Shown: positions 1 through 5,254 of the stretch, in pieces
How the letters are laid out: every line of letters starts with the position of its first letter
How positions within the stretch are numbered: the stretch's first letter is position 1
NCBI GenBank assembly: GCA_021817755.1
Contig: JAKAGC010000357.1
Span: forward strand, 1 to 5,254
DNA length: 5,254 bases
Direction: 5' to 3'
DNA from: Acidobacteriota bacterium
Lineage (GTDB): Bacteria; Acidobacteriota; Aminicenantia; UBA2199
Translations under genes and position numbers: made by a program
The notes under the pieces: generated by a model
The model's database searches: none
The model's input: only the letters and a program-made list of their open reading frames with translations
Told to the model about the DNA's origin: nothing

Positions 1-150
1 CTAACCCCAGATGAATTACTTACTTTAAAAAAAAGAAAGGGTGAGGACGCACAAACTCCGTTCTGTGTGACCTATTATAATCCCCCTTGTCAGGACGACC
101 CTTTTTCCCTTTTGAGTCCAAATAAAGATTCATGCCTGAATTGTGTATAA
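1..150 (+). CDS. Small Cys-rich peptide, C-terminal part (candidate RiPP precursor)
   Basis: Frame 1 is open from the first base to a TAA at 148-150 and gives 49 residues; the start lies left of the window. It begins with an amphipathic, leader-like stretch (LTPDELLTLKKRKGED). A short C-terminal part follows, with four Cys (residues 22, 30, 45 and 48 of the visible part) and several Ser/Thr. The segment TYYNPPC (residues 24-30) matches TEYVPPC in the next gene. In both peptides the Cys of this motif is 19 residues from the C-terminus, which suggests paralogous precursors. No enzyme domain is visible. The role as a modified-peptide precursor is inferred from size, composition and the pairing with the next peptide. 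It could instead be the tail of an unrelated small protein. The frame could also be fortuitous, but 49 open codons in AT-rich DNA with a motif shared with its neighbour argue against chance. Confidence 0.55.
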   Translation, partial: LTPDELLTLKKRKGEDAQTPFCVTYYNPPCQDDPFSLLSPNKDSCLNCV

Positions 151-219
151 AAAAGAATTATCAGAATATAAGTTGAAATTTTTATTAATTGGTTTAGTCT
201 TTTTCTAAATTGAATTTAT

Positions 220-225
220 AGGAGG
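220..225 (+). promoter_or_regulatory. Strong Shine-Dalgarno AGGAGG for the 73-residue peptide
   Basis: A perfect AGGAGG lies 5 nt before the ATG at 231. It is the strongest ribosome binding site in the window and fixes the start of a gene that might otherwise be dismissed as a chance short frame. It also shows that this organism uses SD-led initiation, which makes its absence before the kinase gene meaningful. Confidence 0.85.
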
Positions 226-230
226 TTAAT

Positions 231-452
231 ATGAAAGCAAAAAAAAAGAAATTATGTTTGAGTAAAATGAGTGTTTCAGACCTGGATAATATAATGTGCT
301 TTTCTCAGAAGAACAATGCTATTCAAGGCAAAATAATAGTTGGACTGAATGTCCAGGACGATGTACTGATTACTGAATATGTCCCCCCCTGTATTACTAA
401 AATTGTTTTAGATACAAATACAATTCCTGTGGGAGGAAATATAATTTGTTAA
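231..452 (+). CDS. 73-residue peptide, candidate RiPP precursor
   Basis: This small complete gene starts at ATG behind a perfect Shine-Dalgarno. The N-terminus is Lys-rich (KAKKKK) and continues LCLSKMSVSDLDN. This resembles, from memory, the LxLxK-x-(T/S)-I-xx-L leader of Bacteroidota-type class I lanthipeptide and GG-Bacteroidales natural-product precursors. The usual Gly-Gly after the leader is absent; a GG occurs only at residues 68-69, four residues from the end. Cys are at 9, 23, 54 and 73 (the last residue). Thr at 48, 56, 62 and 64 could in principle pair with C54 and C73 in thioether rings. The motif TEYVPPC (48-54) is shared with the upstream peptide, at the same 19-residue distance from the C-terminus. 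There is no transmembrane helix. The upstream peptide ends 80 bp earlier, so the two may be co-transcribed. No maturation or export gene is in the window, so the RiPP assignment is inference; a small regulatory or toxin-like peptide remains possible. Confidence 0.7.
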   Translation: MKAKKKKLCLSKMSVSDLDNIMCFSQKNNAIQGKIIVGLNVQDDVLITEYVPPCITKIVLDTNTIPVGGNIIC

Positions 453-561
453 ATTAGTGTACTGATTTAACATATCTATAATCAAATCACAATAATAATT
501 ATTTTCACAAAATTAAAATATTGCCTTTACCAAACAAAACCATCTGTTTTCCTCTTTCTAA
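453..561. other. AT-rich intergenic region, no gene seen
   Basis: This very AT-rich stretch lies between the small peptide gene and the kinase promoter. It holds a 10-bp palindrome AATAATTATT (494-503) and a short inverted repeat AAAAC-catct-GTTTT (536-550) about 12 bp upstream of the kinase -35 box. The latter is positioned like an activator or repressor site, but a 5-bp A/T-rich arm is easily found by chance. I see no GC-rich hairpin with a T-tract, so no intrinsic terminator for the peptide genes can be called, and no small ORF with a ribosome binding site. Confidence 0.5.
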
Positions 562-590
562 TTGAAAAAAAAGATATTGTATTATATACT
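562..590 (+). promoter_or_regulatory. Sigma-70-type promoter of the kinase gene
   Basis: TTGAAA (562-567), a 17-bp spacer and TATACT (585-590) make a near-consensus sigma-70 promoter: one mismatch in the -35 (TTGACA) and one in the -10 (TATAAT). With a usual 6-nt discriminator (591-596) transcription would start at about 597, which is the A of the kinase ATG. The transcript is therefore predicted to have no, or almost no, 5' leader. This explains why no Shine-Dalgarno precedes the gene. Confidence 0.75.
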
Positions 591-596
591 TAATTG

Positions 597-3548
597 ATGG
601 TAAAAGCCTTTGGGATTTTCTTAATTTTTTTTTTGACATTATTTCCATCGCTATCTTTTACACAAAAATATCCCTTTAGAAATTATCTTGAGAAAAGTGG
701 TTTACCATCTCCATTTGTTTTTTGCACATTCCAGGATTCGATGGGATATATCTGGATGGGGTATTCAAATGGATTGAGTCGCTTTGATGGTGTTGATTAC
801 AAAATTTTCAAAAAAAAAGATGGACTCCCTGATAATAAAATTAATGTTATTTATGAAGATAATAAACGAAATATTTGGATAGGTACTCTAAAAGGAGCCA
901 TCATTTATTCGATGAATGATGGGATATTTAGATCTCCGGGACAGGAGATTCTTGATAAGAATAATATATTTTCAATCATAAAAGATAAACAGAATAATCT
1001 TTGGATTGGAACACATAAAGGTCTTGTCCTATTCAATGGAGATGGGTTTAAACATTTTTCTACGGAAAATGGACTTCATAATAATCTTATCAATTCAATT
1101 TCCCCGGGAAAAGAGGGCGAATTGTGGATAGGGGGGGTGAATTCAGGGATTACTTGTTTCAATACGAAAGAATATCGCTCATTTTTTACATTGACAAGTA
1201 AAGATGGCCTTTTGAGCGATTATGTTTCCTCTTTGTATTTTGATTCAAAGGAACGTTTGTGGATTGGTACGGAAAATGGCTTAAACTGTTATTCAAATGG
1301 AGTAATAACCTCTTATACAAAAGAAGAGGGTTTATGCTTTAATAATATATTAAAAATTACAGAAGATGCTTCTAATAATATCTGGATTGGAACATGGAAT
1401 GGTGCCAGTCTTATTTCAAATGGGAAATTTTCCGATTTTTCAACTTTAAATGGTTTACCGAATAATGTTATTTATTCTATTATGCCAGATCGTGAAGGTA
1501 ATATATGGTTTGGAACGCATGGTGGATTGAGTTATCTTACATCATTAAATATAAAATTCTATTCGAAATCCGATGGGCTACAAAATGAAATGGTTTTCGA
1601 TATGCTCCAAGATCATTCTGGTAGATACTGGTTCGGGACATCAGAGGGGCTAAGCTGTTATGATGGGGAGAAATTTGTTAATTATTTGCCTAAAGATGGA
1701 TTAAATGACAACAATATTAATAGTGTAATGATTGACCGGAAGGGGGATTTATGGATCGGGACGAAAGCCGGAATTAGTGTTTTGTCATCCGGTAAATTCA
1801 AGAAATTCAACTGGATGAAAAAGTTCGAAAATTCTGTTATATTTGATATTATAGAAAAAAGAGACGGTACAATATGGGTGGGAAGTAAAGATGGAATTTT
1901 TTACTTAAAGAATAGTGAATTTATTCCTTTTTTCCCTGATAGGATAAAGAGAAATGCAACTAATCTTCTTGAAGCAAAAAATGGAACGTTTTGGTTTAGT
2001 GCGGATGATGAAATATTTTATTATTCTAATAAAGGATTAAATTCATTGACGAAAAAATATGGGATTTCGCTTAGCCATATTTTTGGTACATACGAAGACA
2101 GTAAAGGGAAACTCTGGATCGGAAAAGAAGATGGTTTAATCTGTTATTATAAGGGTAAAATTAAAAATTATTCTCCAATGAACTCTTCTTTGTTTGATTA
2201 TTCTTGCTTTAGTATTATTGAAGATAACAAAGGGTTACTCTGGATTGCTACTCCTTGGGGATTTTCTTGTTATGATGGAAAAGATTTTAAAAATTATCCT
2301 ACGGAAAGGATAGGGCTTACAAGAAGAGCCTGGCAAAAAGGGTTTAAAGATAATAATGGATATTTATGGTTTAGCAGTACAGAGGGAGTTATTTCTTTTT
2401 ATCCGCCTCTTGTTAAACCTGTTCGCGTTCCTCCCCCGATTTATATTACGGGTGTGAAGGTAATGGAAAAAGATATTCCTTTTGGGAAGAATAATATTTT
2501 TGATTCTGAAGAAAACATAATTCGCTTTTATTTTAATGGGATATGCTACACGGATCCTAAGGGGGTCACTTATAAATACCGGATGGAAAATATCGATAAA
2601 GAATGGAAAAATACGCGTGATCGATCTCTTTTTTATCCATTTCTTCCTCCGGGGAAATATGCATTTAAAGTTAAAGCGGTCAATTCGGATGGTTTTGAAA
2701 GTACTGAACCGGCAGAATACAGTTTTGAAATTCTTCCTCCTTTCTGGCAAACCTGGTGGTTTGTCGGATTATCGATTCTGGTTTTTATTTCATTTTTGGG
2801 ATTGGCTGTCCATTGGAGAATGAGAAGGGTGAGGGAAAAAGCGGAATTGAAAGAGAAAAATCGCCAGTTAATCATTTCGCAGCGAATGGAATTAATGGGA
2901 ACACTTGCTGCGGGAACGGTACATGATTTAAAAAATCTTCTGGCTGTTATTATTGGGTATTCCCGGATGATGAGCCACAAATACCAGTCTGGAACGGATG
3001 CTGATAATGAAAATTACCAGAATCTTGAAATAATAAAAAATACGGCTTCTACTGCGGCTCAAATGGCTAAACAGATTCTTTCTTTTGCAAGGCATAAAAA
3101 ACAATTGAACGAATTGGAAGACCTTGGGACGTCTCTTTCGGAAATTCTGGAAACTATTAAGGTTACTCAGCCGAAAAATATTAAGATTGAATATTCGCCT
3201 CCCTCAGAATCTATTTTACTTTCAATCCAACCTGCACGCTTCCAGCAAGTGATTATGAATATTTGCTTGAATGCGTTTGATGCGATGCCTATGGGTGGTT
3301 GTCTTTCCATTTCACTGTCGAAAGGAGAAAATAGCGAAATACTTCTTAAGATTTCAGATACTGGAACAGGCATCGATAAAGAGAATTTACAACGAATTTT
3401 TGATCCGTTATTTACTACGAAGAGTAAGGATAAAGGAACGGGGTTAGGGCTCTTTGTGGTAAAACAAATCATAAATGAATATAACGGCGAAATAGAGGCA
3501 TATAGTGAACCTGGTAAAGGCACTATGTTTATAATTCGATTCCATTAA
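597..3548 (+). CDS. Two-component regulator-propeller sensor histidine kinase
   Basis: Periplasmic-sensing membrane histidine kinase of 983 residues. In order it has: a signal peptide (about 1-22, with a Phe/Leu-rich core); 14 propeller blades of about 41 residues (about 27-600), each with a (L/I)WxG-type core; a Y_Y_Y immunoglobulin-like domain (about 603-716, including PPGKYAFKVKAVN); one transmembrane helix (about 720-740); and a short charged linker. The kinase core follows, with H-box phosphoacceptor His776 in GTVHDLKN (Asn780 at the +4 position linked to phosphatase activity in this family), N-box Asn892, G1 box DTGTG (D921), F-box-like PLFTTK, and G2 box GTGLGL (947-952). The periplasmic half matches hybrid two-component (HTCS) sensors, but the protein ends at the ATPase domain, so output passes to the separate regulator encoded 99 bp downstream. 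The ligand is unknown; related HTCS sensors often detect glycans. ATG 597 is preferred to TTG 594 because the promoter would start transcription at about 597. No Shine-Dalgarno is present. A run of ten T lies in the signal-peptide codons. Confidence 0.95.
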   Translation: MVKAFGIFLIFFLTLFPSLSFTQKYPFRNYLEKSGLPSPFVFCTFQDSMGYIWMGYSNGLSRFDGVDYKIFKKKDGLPDNKINVIYEDNKRNIWIGTLKGAIIYSMNDGIFRSPGQEILDKNNIFSIIKDKQNNLWIGTHKGLVLFNGDGFKHFSTENGLHNNLINSISPGKEGELWIGGVNSGITCFNTKEYRSFFTLTSKDGLLSDYVSSLYFDSKERLWIGTENGLNCYSNGVITSYTKEEGLCFNNILKITEDASNNIWIGTWNGASLISNGKFSDFSTLNGLPNNVIYSIMPDREGNIWFGTHGGLSYLTSLNIKFYSKSDGLQNEMVFDMLQDHSGRYWFGTSEGLSCYDGEKFVNYLPKDGLNDNNINSVMIDRKGDLWIGTKAGISVLSSGKFKKFNWMKKFENSVIFDIIEKRDGTIWVGSKDGIFYLKNSEFIPFFPDRIKRNATNLLEAKNGTFWFSADDEIFYYSNKGLNSLTKKYGISLSHIFGTYEDSKGKLWIGKEDGLICYYKGKIKNYSPMNSSLFDYSCFSIIEDNKGLLWIATPWGFSCYDGKDFKNYPTERIGLTRRAWQKGFKDNNGYLWFSSTEGVISFYPPLVKPVRVPPPIYITGVKVMEKDIPFGKNNIFDSEENIIRFYFNGICYTDPKGVTYKYRMENIDKEWKNTRDRSLFYPFLPPGKYAFKVKAVNSDGFESTEPAEYSFEILPPFWQTWWFVGLSILVFISFLGLAVHWRMRRVREKAELKEKNRQLIISQRMELMGTLAAGTVHDLKNLLAVIIGYSRMMSHKYQSGTDADNENYQNLEIIKNTASTAAQMAKQILSFARHKKQLNELEDLGTSLSEILETIKVTQPKNIKIEYSPPSESILLSIQPARFQQVIMNICLNAFDAMPMGGCLSISLSKGENSEILLKISDTGTGIDKENLQRIFDPLFTTKSKDKGTGLGLFVVKQIINEYNGEIEAYSEPGKGTMFIIRFH
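690..2400 (+). repeat. Fourteen tandem beta-propeller blade repeats (Reg_prop)
   Basis: Protein-level repeat inside the kinase. The blade-marking Trp residues fall at 53, 94, 136, 177, 222, 263, 304, 345, 386, 427, 466, 507, 549 and 591 (numbering from ATG 597), a period of 39-45 and mostly 41 residues. Fourteen blades fit two seven-blade propellers, as known for HTCS-type sensors. Blades 11 (FWFSADDE), 13 (LWIATPWG) and 14 (LWFSSTEG) lack the Gly after W-x. Blade 4 carries an extra residue and is encoded over a run of seven G (1131-1137). The repeats are divergent at DNA level. Confidence 0.92.
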
Positions 3549-3588
3549 ATTAGGGGAAATCCGTACTATATATTGATTCTACTTCAAG

Positions 3589-3617
3589 TTGATAATTTCG
3601 GGTGATTTTTGTATAAT
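3589..3617 (+). promoter_or_regulatory. Sigma-70-type promoter of the response regulator gene
   Basis: TTGATA (3589-3594), a 17-bp spacer and a perfect TATAAT (3612-3617) lie in the 99-bp gap after the kinase stop codon. The predicted start is at about 3624, giving a leader of about 24 nt that contains the regulator's Shine-Dalgarno. The regulator can therefore be made independently of the kinase, although no terminator separates them and read-through is likely. An imperfect direct repeat (ATAATTTCG at 3592-3600, ATTATTTCG at 3618-3626) brackets the promoter core; whether it binds anything is unknown. Confidence 0.75.
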
Positions 3618-3634
3618 ATTATTTCGCCAAAAAT

Positions 3635-3640
3635 GTGAGG
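3635..3640 (+). promoter_or_regulatory. Ribosome binding site GTGAGG for the GTG-started regulator
   Basis: GTGAGG lies 7 nt upstream of the GTG at 3648. It supports the non-ATG start, which also places the first residues (TKIIIIEDT) exactly where receiver domains normally begin. Confidence 0.7.
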
Positions 3641-3647
3641 TAACGCC

Positions 3648-5012
3648 GTGACCAAAATAATCATTATAGAAGATACGGAACAATTACGGAAAATAATGAA
3701 AGCGGAATTGGAGATGAAGGGTTTCCGCGTGGATGAGGCTTCTGATTTGAAAACCGCACACTGGAAATTAACCCAGGGAAATTATGATGTTTGTGTCCTC
3801 GATCTAATGCTCCCAGATGGGAACGGTATTGAATTACTGGATAAATTCCCGGATAAAACTGCTTCCCGAACTATTATCATGACTGCGAATCCTTCGATTC
3901 CGGGAGTAGTGGAAGCGATTAAAAAAGGGGCTTATAATTACCTTGAAAAACCGGTGGACCCGGAGCTTATGCTGGCTCAAATTCAGCAAGTGATCCGGTT
4001 GAACCGGTTGAAAGATGATTATCGTTCGATGCGTTCGGAAATTGTAGCCAATTTCACCTTTGATGATATTAATTATGAAAGCAAACTAATGGAATCTGTT
4101 ATTTCCAGGGCGAAAATTCTCGCTAAAACCGATAATACGATTTTACTTCAAGGAGAGACGGGGGTGGGAAAAGAAGTGATCGCCCGTGCTATTCATAATT
4201 ATTCGGATCGGAAATGCAGGATTTTTATGCCTGTGAATTGTGCAGCCATCCCTGAAGATTTATTCGAATCGGAATTATTCGGATTTGAAAAAGGTGCTTT
4301 TACAGGGGCTGTTTCCGATTACAGCGGACGATTTATCCAGGCAGACAGTGGAACATTGTTCCTGGATGAAATCGGTGAACTGCCTCAGCATATCCAGGCT
4401 AAATTGCTTCGTATTCTGGATGAACGGCAAATATATAGGCTGAAAAGCCAGAAACCGGTTAATATCGATGTGAGACTTATTGCTGCAACCAACCGGGATT
4501 TAAAACAGGAAGTGAAAACAAAACAATTCCGTGGTGATCTTTATTATCGTCTTCAGGAATCCACGATCTTCATTCCCCCCCTTCGCGAACGGGAAGAAGA
4601 TATACTGCCACTCTTTCGGCATTTCATTCATGTGTTTAATTCCGTTTATCATAAAGAAGTGACTCATATTAGTCGTGAAGTCGAACATTTTTTATTGAAT
4701 TACAGATGGGAAGGAAATATCCGAGAACTAAAAAATACGGTAAAAAGTATTATTCCATTTAAAACCAATGATACGATTGAACTGGATGATCTCTCTGCGA
4801 TTATTACGGGAGAGAAGAATCGAATGGAAAATAAATTGGTTACATTGGAAGAAAACGAAAGCGCCTATGTTTTAAAAGTGCTAAAAATTACAAATTTTAA
4901 TATTACGCGGGCGGCGGAAATTCTTGGGACTACTCGTGCACGGGTTTATCGGAAAATGCATAACCTGGATATTCGCGAAATTAATGATGCGCCTGCTTTG
5001 GCTGTGGATTAA
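3648..5012 (+). CDS. NtrC-family sigma-54-dependent response regulator
   Basis: Cytoplasmic transcription activator of 454 residues, a typical length for the NtrC/AtoC/ZraR group. The receiver domain (about 1-120) has acidic pocket E8/D9, phospho-acceptor D52 in VLDLMLPDG, the switch Thr79 and Lys101 in EKP. The AAA+ domain (about 135-370) has Walker A GETGVGK (169-175), the sigma-54-contacting GAFTGA (216-221), Walker B LFLDEIGE (D240/E241) and arginine-finger candidates R295 and R301 in FRGDLYYRL. A Fis-type helix-turn-helix occupies the C-terminus (about 418-437). All catalytic and switch residues are present, so it should be a working phosphorylation-controlled ATPase that opens sigma-54 promoters. 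It lies just downstream of the propeller kinase on the same strand, so they are almost certainly partners. The GTG start is supported by GTGAGG 7 nt upstream and a promoter in the gap. No sigma-54 promoter was found in the window, so its target genes are not identified. Confidence 0.96.
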   Translation: MTKIIIIEDTEQLRKIMKAELEMKGFRVDEASDLKTAHWKLTQGNYDVCVLDLMLPDGNGIELLDKFPDKTASRTIIMTANPSIPGVVEAIKKGAYNYLEKPVDPELMLAQIQQVIRLNRLKDDYRSMRSEIVANFTFDDINYESKLMESVISRAKILAKTDNTILLQGETGVGKEVIARAIHNYSDRKCRIFMPVNCAAIPEDLFESELFGFEKGAFTGAVSDYSGRFIQADSGTLFLDEIGELPQHIQAKLLRILDERQIYRLKSQKPVNIDVRLIAATNRDLKQEVKTKQFRGDLYYRLQESTIFIPPLREREEDILPLFRHFIHVFNSVYHKEVTHISREVEHFLLNYRWEGNIRELKNTVKSIIPFKTNDTIELDDLSAIITGEKNRMENKLVTLEENESAYVLKVLKITNFNITRAAEILGTTRARVYRKMHNLDIREINDAPALAVD

Positions 5013-5020
5013 GATTTATT

Positions 5021-5254
5021 TTATTCAGCAGGATTTGATCCTGATTTGCGTTCGATAATGAATGTCACGGGGCCGTCATTTACCGAATCGATTAACATCA
5101 TTGCTCCAAAGATTCCTTTCTCAACTTTTAACTCTTGCGATAAAAGCTGATTAAATTTTTCATAGAGAGCTTCTGCTTTTACGGGGTCCTCTGCATTGGT
5201 AAAATCGGGGCGCCTTCCTTTTTTGATGTAAGAGGCAGGAGAAAACTGTGAAAT
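5021..5254 (-). CDS. dtd: D-aminoacyl-tRNA deacylase, C-terminal half (partial)
   Basis: The minus strand reads open from the right edge of the window to a TAA (complement of 5021-5023), giving 77 residues; the family is about 145 long, so the N-terminal half is outside. DTD removes D-amino acids (and glycine from tRNA-Ala) from mischarged tRNAs in the cytoplasm. Recognisable features are KKGRRPDFTNA, the helix EALYEKFNQLL, KVEKGIFGAMM and the signature NDGPVT (NxGPxT, with the Gly-Pro that excludes L-amino acids). The other signature, normally SQxxL (commonly SQFTL), reads SQFSP here at residues 2-6 of the visible part. A short Ser/Asn-rich tail (KSGSNPAE) follows the final strand. The gene is convergent with the response regulator, with 8 bp between stop codons, and is most likely an unrelated housekeeping neighbour. 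Confidence 0.92.
   Translation of the reverse strand: MSQFSPASYIKKGRRPDFTNAEDPVKAEALYEKFNQLLSQELKVEKGIFGAMMLIDSVNDGPVTFIIERKSGSNPAE

Noticed and set aside
151..230. Promoter for the 73-residue peptide (TTGAAA at 173-178)
   Set aside because: No acceptable -10 hexamer lies 16-18 bp downstream; the only TA-rich candidate (CTAAAT, 205-210) is 26 bp away. Co-transcription with the upstream peptide is more likely.
594..596. TTG as the kinase start codon
   Set aside because: It lies inside the promoter discriminator, upstream of the predicted transcription start, and adds only one Met before a good ATG.
453..596. Sigma-54 (-24/-12) promoter as a target of the adjacent regulator
   Set aside because: Scanning the intergenic regions for GG-N10-GC on the plus strand, and for its complement on the minus strand upstream of the kinase, gave no match.
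2364..2750. 128-codon open frame on the minus strand inside the kinase gene
   Set aside because: It is antisense to the well-conserved last blade and Y_Y_Y domain, its product is Arg/Lys/Ile-rich without any motif, and it shows the composition expected of the complement of AT-rich coding DNA.
3167..3523. 118-codon minus-strand frame opposite the kinase ATPase domain
   Set aside because: It lies wholly antisense to the N, G1 and G2 boxes of the kinase, which explain the sequence; no domain or ribosome binding site supports it.
3573..3605. Ten-codon leader-peptide frame starting at TTG between kinase and regulator
   Set aside because: The nearest purine-rich stretch (AGGGGAA) is too far upstream, and the frame overlaps the promoter -35 element.
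5029..5043. Perfect inverted repeat CAGGAT-ttg-ATCCTG between the convergent genes as a bidirectional terminator
   Set aside because: The 6-bp stem lies within the deacylase coding sequence and is not followed by a T-tract on either strand, so it is not a convincing intrinsic terminator; a weak hairpin cannot be excluded.

Overview
The window is AT-rich bacterial DNA (about 35-40% G+C by eye). From left to right it carries the end of one small peptide gene, a second complete small peptide gene, a large periplasmic-sensing histidine kinase, an NtrC-type response regulator, and, on the opposite strand, the 3' end of a D-aminoacyl-tRNA deacylase gene (dtd). The organism cannot be named from this sequence. 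The kinase architecture (14-blade regulator propeller plus Y_Y_Y domain) and a leader-like peptide N-terminus resembling Bacteroidota RiPP leaders point to a Bacteroidota-like or other Gram-negative, environmental or gut-type lineage. The two clear promoters, however, have canonical sigma-70 TTGAAA/TTGATA-N17-TATACT/TATAAT elements rather than the Bacteroidota -33/-7 type. That favours a non-Bacteroidota phylum; Acidobacteriota, Aminicenantes or another candidate phylum is a guess.

Bases 1-452 hold two adjacent small, Cys/Ser/Thr-containing peptide frames. The first is open from the window edge and ends at 150; the second runs 231-452 behind a strong Shine-Dalgarno sequence. Both carry a T-x-Y-x-P-P-C motif whose Cys lies exactly 19 residues before the C-terminus. 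The complete one begins with a Lys-rich LxLxK-x-(S/T)-(I/V)-type leader-like segment. I read them as candidate paralogous precursors of a ribosomally made, post-translationally modified peptide (RiPP, possibly lanthipeptide-like). Any modification enzymes would have to lie to the left, outside the window.

Bases 453-596 are an AT-rich intergenic region ending in a promoter placed so that transcription should begin at or within a base or so of the kinase ATG at 597, so the kinase mRNA looks leaderless. The kinase (597-3548) has a signal peptide, two seven-blade propellers, a Y_Y_Y domain, one transmembrane helix and a cytoplasmic kinase core. The response regulator (3648-5012) has its own promoter in the 99-bp gap and is a complete REC-AAA+-Fis activator with an intact GAFTGA motif, so it should act on sigma-54 promoters. 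I found no convincing -24/-12 element in the window, so its targets are probably elsewhere. The most economical model is a separate-gene two-component pair in which a periplasmic ligand is sensed by the propeller, relayed to the regulator, and used to switch on sigma-54 genes. Whether the neighbouring peptide genes belong to that circuit is unproven.

The right end (5021-5254, minus strand) is the C-terminal half of dtd, convergent with the regulator and separated from it by only 8 bp. It keeps the NxGPxT motif but has an altered SQxxL motif.
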